A stretch of DNA of 64,000 nt from Oceanicola sp. GTDB taxonomy: Bacteria > Pseudomonadota > Alphaproteobacteria > Rhodobacterales > Rhodobacteraceae. This document shows, piece by piece, positions 45,001 through 52,365 of this stretch. A program made the translations under genes and the position numbers. The DNA lies in NCBI GenBank assembly GCA_017792405.1, contig CP051231.1, forward strand, positions 908,011 to 972,010. Direction: 5' to 3'. Below the pieces are notes generated by a model. The model was not told the origin of the DNA and made no database searches. It worked only from the letters and a program-made list of their open reading frames with translations. The first letter of the stretch is position 1, and each line of letters starts with the position of its first letter.

Positions 45001-47225
45001 GCTTCTTCGGGGCGCTGCACAAGCGCTCGCACTGGGTGATCACAGTTGAGCGTCACATAACCAGAGAGCAGATTGAGCGGCTCGAAACTCGTCCCGAGGT
45101 GCTCTCATTGCGTGATGGGGTCGGACCGGGTGGCCTGTTCACGCTGATCGTCTCATCCAACGCCGGCAAGCAGTTCATAATCGATCGCCTGACCAGGAAA
45201 CTGAAGCGAATTGCCACTCTGATCGGGAGACAGGAGCTTGCGCAGCAGCAGGCTCAGCAGCTTGCGCAGAAGATCTACGACGAGGCGAGGCAGATATTGC
45301 CTAGGCTGACCCTGGACGCGCTCGGGATTTCTCGCGTAACCGAGGAAATCCTAGGACTGAGCATAGCCCGGCGAATCGCCGACCGTCAGTTCTCGGCCTC
45401 TGTGAAAGACGGCTTCATCGCTTGGATCTCGCTCGATGAGTATCCGGAATGGTTCGTATCGGCGAATTCGATGCGGGCGGACATGATCAGGCTGGCGGTT
45501 AGCCTTGAGGATGAAGGTCTTTCGGTCGATCTGCTCGTCCTCGAAAGCAAATTGAGAAGGTCCGGATATGAGGCGCACGGGGCAGAACAGGTGCGCAAGA
45601 CCCTGCAAATGTTCAATGCGATCTTCCCACAGGAACCAGAACTGGATTCCATGGACGGTGAGCTATGGAGGGACACACTTCTTTCGGCAGTCGACACCGT
45701 CAGCGAGGATGCAGTTTTCATTCCGCTCGACAAGACATCCGGGCAAATGCCGCGGCGCTCAAGGGTGTCAGAGGAAATCAGAAGTCTCTTCCGGAAGGGT
45801 GACTTTGCCTATGTGAAGGTTGCGGGGCTGTATTCGATTTGCGAGTACTCGCACCCTCGAGAGATGACGATCGAGGCATACGACGCTGACCCCCGCGTTC
45901 AGATCGTCCAGACCGGAGGGAGTGCCCTGCTTGATCGGCCGACCGATCGGTTGGTTCTCAAACCGGCTGCAACGGGAGATGGATCTGAACCTGAGAAAGA
46001 TACTGAAGAACGGCAATCGGGACCCACCGATACGGGTGATGAAGTGTTGGCTCCGCCTGATGTTCCGCCGCCTCCAATGCCCCCTTCAAACGATGAAACC
46101 GTTGATGCGGAAGTGGCCACGGATCAACCCGTGACCAAGGCCAAAGATATTGACCTCGGCAGCGGCCGTGGCCATCTGGGCAAGGCAGAGCTTGATCACA
46201 GGTATCAGATAATCCTCGATACGTTCGGCCAGTACGGTATCAGCGTTAACAAGACCGAACAGGGTATCCAGCACGCCATCGAAGGTCCGGCATCGATCCT
46301 GTTCCGGGTTCTGCCGGGAAGAGGCGTTGAACCGAAGAAGCTGATTGAGAAAAGCGACGCGCTGAAACTTGCGCTCAAGCTGAATGCGTCTCAGGAGATC
46401 CGCTTCGCTATCGACGAAGGTTACATGACGATCGATGTCCCGAAGCTGGATCGAGACAGATACTTCGTCGAAGCTGCCGATCTCTGGTCTCGCTGGAAAC
46501 GCCCGGAGTATGGGCTCAAGGTTCCTTTGGGCGAGGATCGCTTTGGAAGAGTGGTTGAAATTGACTTTACCTCATCGAACTCGCCGCATCTGCTCATTGG
46601 CGGCACCACCGGAAGTGGCAAATCCGAAGCCCTGAACACAATCCTTGCCGGGATGACCCTGCACTATTCCCCCGAGGAGGTCCGACTTCAGCTTATCGAT
46701 CCGAAGGGCACGGAGCTCCAGCACCTCTCGGACTCGGAGCATGTTGACGGTGAGATCGGCTGGGATGAGGAGGACGCAATCAAGATCCTCTCCCGTGCCG
46801 TGGACGAAATGCAGGCACGCTATTCCAGATTCAAGAGCTCGAAAGTCAGATCACTTGGTGACTACAACGCCCAGGCACCAGAAGATGAACGGATACCAAG
46901 GTGGGTCATTGTACTTGACGAATATGCGGACCTAACGTCGGAGCCTGATGCGAAAAAAACGATCGAAGCCCATCTGAGACGTTTGGCTCAGAAAGCCCGT
47001 GCAGCTGGAATTCACGTTGTTATCGCAACTCAGAAGCCGGACGCTTCCGTTATCAGTACCAACTTGAGGTCCAACCTTCCTGCGCAGCTTGCTTTACGCG
47101 TCAAAAGTTCCACCGAGAGCCGAGTCATAATGGATGATCCAGGAGCAGAGTCCCTGACCGGAAAGGGTGATGCGTTCTTCAAAGAGAGCGGAGTGTTGAC
47201 CCGCGTTCAGTGCGCCAAGATCTAA
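42093..47225 (+). CDS. Giant FtsK/SpoIIIE-domain DNA translocase, third gene of the putative defence operon (DptH-like)
   Basis: A 1710-residue protein starting at ATG 42093, 12 bases after the previous stop. The first 1450 residues are unassigned, mostly charged alpha/beta sequence, with a helical Gln-rich part (AQQQAQQLAQKIYDEARQI) near 1055 and an acidic Pro-rich linker (LAPPDVPPPPMPPSNDE) near 1320. The last 250 residues are an FtsK/SpoIIIE motor: LLIGGTTGSGKSEALN (Walker A, about 1503-1512), LQLIDPKGTEL, WVIVLDEYADL (Walker B, about 1604), IHVVIATQKPDASVI, and a final GKGDAFF loop. There is no transmembrane region, unlike cell-division FtsK, so it probably moves on or senses incoming DNA in the cytoplasm. 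It ends 15 bases from the convergent methyltransferase gene. Confidence 0.85.
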   Translation: MSDIEKILAGTAFEIVARSFSSDEDSDRNSFRLKNLTRGEALEFLRTWQEQSDSRGLERVRLLVASDSHEDFPSEFRADPDHSITYYRNNNEHGLVYIETKVESDEQGLKNLFTLRDVNFLDCTFDEDGEFLVPEEMVRQALRVAGSTNPQGNELLRDRLVEVLRELNAADMTVPVRKFAGFVSAAAHKVVSGSAVYSPEETNTLVGRCLVHLDMFPDEHWRQSAGRVSRRLSLNLLRSELAASPSSDLDAEKTAQDCARTKFVDEQGEAYEPDVQVHWREECSSYCLAPSRQRREGIPYRIFEQVFSKDVKGLPLGQRVAEETMDSAPSRKPEFDELAVETGLNNRSGDDARKFLESEPADVSLLPLKDLLSKQTLRMVERLAAPAVERVENPLIKLSKVAGDFRERNVFEDGDYRIELRIGAGAGDQHAPTIGLFAFLYGRSLLEIRNSLADGIGSVSLDIDDRLTRQSPVPPLKKEIDPDAETSDAASSEEDEGTVWLPVPLEFVLVNAEDGTEIDSEVSVEWLPEDLAYLALFWISVCGEDRGEVTAELHAPSNRNGEAWIEEVAHRVLPFENGMARPLREEVLQHPIINRLVEIRLGFRNEAGKDGLSSELLNNVFDQWSALLAEARRAFTPDGDNPTGMIEFLNADCVQGFDGDRVLMLQSHPLKLRWIAAYLAKSTQLVADAIEGTLRLNEQNEALYLNWIQGLSPHQQPSIHTAADGHILFADGERGWTENFQRAASSGGTASGDRIHSSLVAEIVRQITAYLHAHPYKADGLRILVVTGGASALPADIVQGVRKGEFKNLAMTIEFVAPKSCWDEAARQFELVDTDNRLSGDGALFPPVQLNLHDLEKVKEDANEALGHLVFDLSIVPQFLDDNVSTDVKTEDESSSLGKFDPLLDDPTYIASGAGASALWVSLRPKMSDMALSDWSTLVVRHERRNPVAADRPEATDFIDIRINFHNTARFFGALHKRSHWVITVERHITREQIERLETRPEVLSLRDGVGPGGLFTLIVSSNAGKQFIIDRLTRKLKRIATLIGRQELAQQQAQQLAQKIYDEARQILPRLTLDALGISRVTEEILGLSIARRIADRQFSASVKDGFIAWISLDEYPEWFVSANSMRADMIRLAVSLEDEGLSVDLLVLESKLRRSGYEAHGAEQVRKTLQMFNAIFPQEPELDSMDGELWRDTLLSAVDTVSEDAVFIPLDKTSGQMPRRSRVSEEIRSLFRKGDFAYVKVAGLYSICEYSHPREMTIEAYDADPRVQIVQTGGSALLDRPTDRLVLKPAATGDGSEPEKDTEERQSGPTDTGDEVLAPPDVPPPPMPPSNDETVDAEVATDQPVTKAKDIDLGSGRGHLGKAELDHRYQIILDTFGQYGISVNKTEQGIQHAIEGPASILFRVLPGRGVEPKKLIEKSDALKLALKLNASQEIRFAIDEGYMTIDVPKLDRDRYFVEAADLWSRWKRPEYGLKVPLGEDRFGRVVEIDFTSSNSPHLLIGGTTGSGKSEALNTILAGMTLHYSPEEVRLQLIDPKGTELQHLSDSEHVDGEIGWDEEDAIKILSRAVDEMQARYSRFKSSKVRSLGDYNAQAPEDERIPRWVIVLDEYADLTSEPDAKKTIEAHLRRLAQKARAAGIHVVIATQKPDASVISTNLRSNLPAQLALRVKSSTESRVIMDDPGAESLTGKGDAFFKESGVLTRVQCAKI

Positions 47226-47240
47226 CTCGGCAGCCAATCT

Positions 47241-48773
47241 TCAAATAAGAACGGATCTCAAAAAAATTGCAATCTGGCGAGCGAGATAGGGCGGCACGGC
47301 GTTTCCGACCTGGACGTATTGCTGGGTCCGGTTACCCATGAACAGGTAGTCGTCGGGGAAGGTCTGCAGTCGTGCTGCTTCACGCACTGTCAGGCTGCGG
47401 CACTGCATCGGATCGGGATGGATGAAGTAGTGACCGTCTTTCGAGATGTGGCTCGTAATGGTAGTCGAGGTCTTCTGGGCCAGCTGGACCCGGAAGCGGT
47501 CATTAAACACACCGCTGTGCCAATTGCGATGATCCGGGGTCAGCGCGAGCGGAAAATCTGCGGCTTTTGGGCTGTGGCCGTGAACCGCCCCGAACACGGA
47601 GGCGAAGAGGTAGCGGCCAAGATCAGAGGCCATATGTCCCCGTGTCTCGTGCTGAGCGATTGCGCGTAGTTCCGAACGCTCTAGCCAATTCAGAAGTTCG
47701 TCGTTCGAATTGCCGTAGGTCTCATAAAGTCGCGTTTCAGTCCGACTTCTCGGAGCCTCCGTCGCCATGCGCCGTGCTACCGAACTGAATGCCTCGCGGA
47801 GGGAGTGATTATCTTTCCCGGCATGAATGCGCGCCAGCAGTCGCGCAGCATCAACAACCTTCTTACGCCACTCCGCTGCGCTGTCCGGCGCGCGGCTTAT
47901 GCCGCTACGCAAGGAAGGCATCGTGCCAATGACGTCGTCGACGGTTCGCGATGGGCTTGAAACAGCTATATCGACACTTGCCGCCTTTCCAGCCAGATCA
48001 GACCTGATCCCCACGATAATCACCCGGTGACGCCGCTGCGGAACCCCGAAGTCCTCGGCCCGTACGATGAAGTCAGAAGGTCGCGCAGCCTCCTGCAGGC
48101 TGGCCTGCCCACCTTCGACCCGGATGGCACGCAGTTCGTACTTATGGCCATGGCCCTTCCCGAAGGATGACAGATCCTCCATCAGCATCTCGAATACCAG
48201 TCGGCTCTCGACCGTCGAGGACAACATGCCCTTGACGTTCTCCATCACGAAGGCTGCCGGCCGGAGCTTGTCGAGCACCCTGATGTACTCGCGGAACAGG
48301 TAGTGCCGCTCATCCTCCTCAGGCACATAGCCGACCTTGCCCTTCGAGCGGGCCCGACCCACGAGGGAGTAGGCCTGACAAGGCGGGCCGCCGATCAGGA
48401 TCGTATCGTCGTACCTAGCCTTGAGTCTGTCGATGGCGGCGTCAATTGCGTCCGCGGCTGTCTCGGTTCCGAGCTCGAGGGCACGTGCTTCTTCGATAGC
48501 GACTCGCCACGCGTCGTCGTCAACTTCTGACCAGTCTGGTTCAGGAGCGTCTCCCGCATGGAAATCGATGAACTGCCGAGGCAAGGCGCCGTGCCGCGAC
48601 CGATACTCGCGAAGGAATGCACGCAGCGTCAGTGTCCGGTGAGCCGATGCCTCCTTCTCGACTGAGATGCCGATCCGGAACGGCGCGTGGCCATCCTCGA
48701 CAAGGGATGCAAACCCCTCGCCAAGTCCGCCGGGGCCGGCGAACAGATCGACGATGCCGAAAGTCGAAGGCAA
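47241..48773 (-). CDS. DNA (cytosine-5-)-methyltransferase
   Basis: A 510-residue C5 methyltransferase. The start is TTG 48773 (MPSTFGIVDLFAG), supported by AGGAG six bases upstream. The conserved motifs are in order: I DLFAGPGGLGEGF, IV GGPPCQAYS with the catalytic Cys, VI MENVKGML, VIII GVPQRRHRVIIVG, then a target-recognition region of about 200 residues, IX REAARLQTFPDDY and X QVGNAVPPYLARQIA. The large insertion before motif IV (VEDGHAPFR to DRLKARYDD) is longer than in small Dcm enzymes. It converges on the FtsK-like gene and is divergent from vsr across 67 bases, so it is the modification arm of a restriction or defence unit. Target specificity cannot be read. Confidence 0.94.
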   Translation of the reverse strand: MPSTFGIVDLFAGPGGLGEGFASLVEDGHAPFRIGISVEKEASAHRTLTLRAFLREYRSRHGALPRQFIDFHAGDAPEPDWSEVDDDAWRVAIEEARALELGTETAADAIDAAIDRLKARYDDTILIGGPPCQAYSLVGRARSKGKVGYVPEEDERHYLFREYIRVLDKLRPAAFVMENVKGMLSSTVESRLVFEMLMEDLSSFGKGHGHKYELRAIRVEGGQASLQEAARPSDFIVRAEDFGVPQRRHRVIIVGIRSDLAGKAASVDIAVSSPSRTVDDVIGTMPSLRSGISRAPDSAAEWRKKVVDAARLLARIHAGKDNHSLREAFSSVARRMATEAPRSRTETRLYETYGNSNDELLNWLERSELRAIAQHETRGHMASDLGRYLFASVFGAVHGHSPKAADFPLALTPDHRNWHSGVFNDRFRVQLAQKTSTTITSHISKDGHYFIHPDPMQCRSLTVREAARLQTFPDDYLFMGNRTQQYVQVGNAVPPYLARQIAIFLRSVLI

Positions 48774-48840
48774 ATCAGGCTCCTGACGAACTTCATGCAG
48801 CCGGTGTATACTAGGTTCAGGGGCGAAATCCAGGACGCAT

Positions 48841-49314
48841 GTGGCAGATATCGTGGATCAGCAGACCCGATCCCGCATGATGGCAGGGATCAGAGGAAAG
48901 AACACGAAGCCCGAGCTTGCGCTTAGGCGAGCGTTGCACGCGCGCGGCTTCCGCTTCCGGCTCCATTCCAAGAACGTTTGTGGGCGACCGGACCTCGTTT
49001 TCCCAAAGTATCGCGCCGTCGTCTTCGTACATGGCTGTTTCTGGCATCGTCACGAGGGGTGCCGCTACACCACCACACCATCGACCCGCCAAGAGTTCTG
49101 GCGGGCCAAGTTCACCGCAAATGTCGCTCGGGACGCATCTGTTCGCGGGAAGCTTCTGAAAGACGGCTGGCGCGTTGCAACGGTGTGGGAGTGCGCGCTC
49201 AGGAAACCGGATCAGGTGAACGCCACCACCGACCTCTTCTCAACGTGGCTGCGGTCGAACGAGCTTCAGCTCCAGATTGGCGATGAGGATAGCCGCACCA
49301 ATCTAGAAACCTGA
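48841..49314 (+). CDS. vsr: Very short patch repair endonuclease (Vsr)
   Basis: A 157-residue mismatch endonuclease that nicks next to T:G mismatches produced by deamination of 5-methylcytosine. The start is GTG 48841 (MADIVDQQTRSRMMAGI). Family marks are RMMAGIRGKNTKPELALR, GRPDLVFPKYRAVVFVHGCFWH with the catalytic Asp and metal residues, HRHEGC and VWECALR. The His and Cys residues that hold its zinc are present. It is divergent from the methyltransferase gene, the normal partnership, and protects against mutations caused by that enzyme. Confidence 0.93.
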   Translation: MADIVDQQTRSRMMAGIRGKNTKPELALRRALHARGFRFRLHSKNVCGRPDLVFPKYRAVVFVHGCFWHRHEGCRYTTTPSTRQEFWRAKFTANVARDASVRGKLLKDGWRVATVWECALRKPDQVNATTDLFSTWLRSNELQLQIGDEDSRTNLET

Positions 49315-49432
49315 CTCGCAGGCAATGAGCATTTATCAGAAGGGGTATCTTCCGAAACTCGGATGGATGTGCCTTCAACTCTCAACACTTTGCCCCGCCT
49401 AACTTCTCTGAACGTCTTGGCGTCGGGCCTGA

Positions 49433-50386
49433 TTGGCGTATCAATGGCATGAGCGGTTGCGGAGTGACGATTTGCTAAACCCGATCGACGATATGGGCCG
49501 GGAGCTCGATGCGAAATTCACGCTGGAGAAGTTGCCGGACGGATTTGCCCTGACAGTGGAGTCCCGGGGCGGGTCAGACCATGGCCCAAACCGGAGTCGG
49601 AACAAGAACTACATCGACGGGATACTTCTGCACCTGAAACGCATGGCGGAGCATGACATGCGCCTCGATGAAATCCAGGTGGCCAGCGCGCAGGCACTAC
49701 GTCTGCCAGAGTCTGAGCGCGTCGTCTGGCCGGACGGATACCCGCGGCCACTTAAAATGGCCGGTGTCAGCGATTTCAGCGATCTTCGCCTTGCAATAGG
49801 GCGACAGTCCGCGGCGTTTCAGAACACGTCGAACTCCACCGGCAACAACAGCAAGAGAATGAAGCTGATTGTGCGTTCGTCAGAGACGGCCGCCATGACA
49901 ATGGATCAGTTGGAAGCGATCTTTACGGGACGCAGCGGCGCGTCGGTCTGGACGGAAGCCCCAACGTCAGATGAGGAAAAGCTCCGTGAGCGTGTGGCCA
50001 ACGCGCGCCGAGCGGCAAGACGTTCGTCCGCGAAGGGCAAGAAACCTCCTAATGGACAGAACGACGTCAAGCGGGTGAGTAGCTCATTGGAACGCTTTGT
50101 CCGGGACCCGAACGTAATCGCGTGGGTGCTTGAACAGGCCGCTGGATCCTGTGAGGCCTGCAGTGAGAAAGCCCCTTTCCAGCGCGAAGACGGTGAACCG
50201 TATCTGGAGGTCCACCATGTGCGCCCGCTGGCAGAGGGCGGGCCAGACACTGTCGATAACGCGGTTGCCTGCTGCCCGAACTGTCATCGACTCCTGCATC
50301 ACGGCTCAGGACAGGAAAAGCTCAGGCAATCCCTGCTCGAGCGCCTCGGTCGCCTGAAGGACTGGCCGCAAAAGCCCATGGCCTAG
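49433..50386 (+). CDS. HNH endonuclease (McrA-like), putative restriction nuclease
   Basis: A 317-residue protein with a TTG start at 49433 (MAYQWHERLRSDDLLNP); the ribosome site is weak. The N-terminal 230 residues hold an unassigned, probably DNA-recognition region with a basic stretch (NARRAARRSSAKGKKPP). The last 80 residues are a zinc-stabilised HNH nuclease: CEACSEKAPF, LEVHHVRPLAEGGPDTVDN, CCPNCHRLLHHG. The layout fits McrA-like or type II HNH restriction enzymes. It follows vsr on the same strand after 118 bases, so with the C5 methyltransferase and Vsr it may form a complete restriction-modification unit, or it may be an additional effector of the neighbouring operon. Confidence 0.82.
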   Translation: MAYQWHERLRSDDLLNPIDDMGRELDAKFTLEKLPDGFALTVESRGGSDHGPNRSRNKNYIDGILLHLKRMAEHDMRLDEIQVASAQALRLPESERVVWPDGYPRPLKMAGVSDFSDLRLAIGRQSAAFQNTSNSTGNNSKRMKLIVRSSETAAMTMDQLEAIFTGRSGASVWTEAPTSDEEKLRERVANARRAARRSSAKGKKPPNGQNDVKRVSSSLERFVRDPNVIAWVLEQAAGSCEACSEKAPFQREDGEPYLEVHHVRPLAEGGPDTVDNAVACCPNCHRLLHHGSGQEKLRQSLLERLGRLKDWPQKPMA

Positions 50387-50421
50387 CCACAGTCTTTCCG
50401 TTCAGCACAAGCCGCACGCTC

Positions 50422-50796
50422 ATGGGGGCGGCACTGATGGAGTTGGACTTGTCCATGAGTGTCGCGCCGAAGAGCTACGTTCCGTCCGCGGGCGCAACAA
50501 AGCAGTCGATGGGGCTGTCGAACGCGGCCCGCTCATTGAAGTCGCTTTGCTTTTCTCAACCGATCTTCGCTCCCCAAAAGGACGTCTGGTCGGCGGCGAA
50601 GTACCCATCCGCCGCGCGGAAATTGCCCTGCAGCTCGAGCGTGTCACCGGCGGTGAGGCTGACGCTACTTTCGCCCGACATCGTTGTGTCGATCCTGGAC
50701 GGGGAGCAGGGGCCGGGGGCGACGCTCGCGCGGCTGTTGGAGCCGTTTCCGGTTAGATGGGAGGAGCAGCGGAACGCGTCTACGCTGCCGACTTGA
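50422..50796 (+). pseudogene. Remnant of a serine recombinase C-terminal region
   Basis: The frame at 50422-50796 ends with LSPDIVVSILDGEQGPGATL and LLEPFPVRWEEQR, a pattern I know from the C-terminal end of large serine recombinases (APDIVEAILDGRQP...WxEQRR). The upstream part of the reading frame is not recombinase-like, and a neighbouring frame also carries fragments. I therefore take this as the decayed tail of a recombinase. No complete catalytic domain is present in the surrounding 529 bases, and nothing else is supported there. Confidence 0.4.
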
Positions 50797-50915
50797 TCGG
50801 CCCAGAGCTGCCATCAATCGATCGCACCAGATGCTGCAACTGCATCCCGCATTGCGGACATTGGCTTCCGTCCTAGGTGCTTCAATCATCAGGGGAACAT
50901 CCAAGAGGTCTTTCG

Positions 50916-51188
50916 ATGGAACGCGAACCCAACCTTGTCATTTCCAGCGCTTCGCAGCGCGTTGTCGAGGATGGCGTGTCTTTCAAGGTGGATATCTACA
51001 GACTTGAAGGTGGGGACGACGGTTGGTCGCTGGAAGTCGCGACAGAGGAAGGGTCCTCCATTGCCTGGGATGATCTCTTCGAAGGCGATCGAGCCGCATT
51101 CGAGGAAGCATTCAGGACCATTCGCAGTGAAAGTGCAGTCGCCTTCGCCAACGGTCGTTCAAACGACATTCCGTTTAGGCCGTGTTGA
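50916..51188 (+). CDS. Small protein of unknown function, C-terminus altered by IS insertion
   Basis: A 90-residue protein with a convincing start: AAGAGG at 50903-50908, seven bases before ATG 50916 (MEREPNLVISSASQRVVED). The middle is compact alpha/beta sequence (FKVDIYRLEGGDDGWSLEV, WDDLFEGDRAAFEEAF). The IS5-family element begins at 51178, so the last codons come from the IS. Joining the flanks across one TA target copy restores NDIPFRLQRPSATSS and a stop soon after, so the original protein was only about a dozen residues longer at the C-terminus. No family is recognised. Confidence 0.65.
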   Translation: MEREPNLVISSASQRVVEDGVSFKVDIYRLEGGDDGWSLEVATEEGSSIAWDDLFEGDRAAFEEAFRTIRSESAVAFANGRSNDIPFRPC

Positions 51189-52040
51189 CAAACGGTTTTC
51201 ACGCCGACCGGAAGGCGTGATTCAAGCTGGTATCTGCGATGGAGACCAGCTCGGCACGAGACCTTATGTTGGAAGAGGAGTGGGCCTTCTTTGAGCCCTT
51301 CATCCTGGCCGTCCGCGCGCCGAACGGACGCAAACCCGCCAATCACCGCCGCGTTCTGGATGAAATTTTCTGGATCGCCCGGACCGGGGCTCCGTGGCGC
51401 GACCTGCCCTCAGAGTTTGGCAAATGGTCCAGCGTCTACCGGCAGTTTCGACGCTGGACGCTGGCCGGACTCTGGGAGGACTCTGGGAGGATATCATGGA
51501 GCCGCTAAATCGCAGCAGCGCTGTGCCGGACGCGCTTCAGATGATCGATACCACAGTGATCCGCACTCACCATCAGGCAGCAGGCTCATAAGGGGGACTC
51601 CGCGATAGGGTCTCGGCCGTTCTAATGGTGATTTCACGACCAGGATCCACCTCCTCGTCAGCGCGCATGGCCCGCCCATGAGAACCGAGATCACGCCGGG
51701 CCAGACGTCCGACTACGGCGCCTTCGATCTGGTGATGGCCAACAACCTGCCCGCCCCGAGCGTCTTGCTCGCCGACCGGGGCTATGATGCGGATCACATC
51801 CGGACAAATGTCGAACATCGCAATGCTCTACCCGTGATCCCCATGCGGAAATCCCGCAAGATGTGGGTTGGCGTCGACCGGTCTCTCTACAGAGTGCGCA
51901 ATTTGGTCGAGCGCTGCTTCAACAAGCCGAAGAATGCCCGCCGAGTCGCAACCCGATACGACAGGACCGCAAAAAGCTTCTTGGGCTTCATCGACATTAC
52001 GTCGATCCGCCTCTGGCTACGCCATTTGTCGACATGACCT
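51178..52040 (+). mobile_element. IS5-family (IS427-like) insertion sequence, decayed
   Basis: An 863-bp element. The left terminal repeat GGCCGTGTTGACAAACG (51178-51194) matches the right end at 52024-52040 in reverse complement with four differences. A TA dinucleotide flanks both ends and is the likely target duplication. The transposase is broken. It inserted into the small gene at 50916. Confidence 0.82.
51239..52037 (+). pseudogene. IS5-family transposase, disrupted by an 11-bp tandem duplication and a stop
   Basis: The N-terminal part (EEEWAFFEPFILAVRAPNGR, FWIARTGAPWRDLP) is in one frame. ACTCTGGGAGG is duplicated in tandem at 51469-51490; removing one copy restores LAGLWEDIMEPLNRSSAVPD into the DDE part (MIDTTVIRTHHQAAG). 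A TAA after QAAGS and local changes then break the frame again before MRTEITPGQTSDYGAF, LLADRGYDADHIR and the final VERCFNKPKNARRVATRYD. The product would be split, so it is not functional. Confidence 0.85.
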
Positions 52041-52226
52041 AGGTTACAGCGACCGAGCGCGACCTCGTCGACTGGGGCCTGCTGATCTAATCCAGTCTGC
52101 CAGAGCGAATAGCGCCACGCAGCGTTGAACGCGGACCCACTAAACACGCCAAAGTTGCGAATCGGGTCAAATTTGGATAGGCTATTAACCATATCTTAAG
52201 TTTTTTTCTAGTGGACGGTGACCCCA

Positions 52227-52331
52227 ATGAGACTTTTGATCGCTGTAATCATCATCGCGGCTGCAATTGTCGGCACAAAGATGGCCATCGCGCAAGCCAC
52301 CTGCGATCCGTCCGTGTCAAACTGCCGCTGA
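52227..52331 (+). CDS. Tiny exported or membrane peptide (34 aa)
   Basis: A 34-codon frame from ATG 52227: MRLLIAVIIIAAAIVGTKM followed by AIAQATCDPSVSNCR. One hydrophobic helix ending in AIAQA resembles a signal peptide, leaving a nine-to-ten-residue tail with two Cys. It ends 34 bases before the large membrane protein gene and has the same strand. There is no strong Shine-Dalgarno, but the protein-like pattern and placement suggest it belongs to the following module. Confidence 0.45.
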   Translation: MRLLIAVIIIAAAIVGTKMAIAQATCDPSVSNCR

Positions 52332-52365
52332 GCGCGGCTGGTTAGGCCCGGGCCGCCATGTCCTC

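Noticed and set aside
38918-47225. Naming the genes dptF, dptG and dptH outright
   Set aside because: The match is by order, size and the terminal FtsK motor. I could not confirm sequence homology by eye and no phosphorothioation genes are present, so I left the symbols empty.
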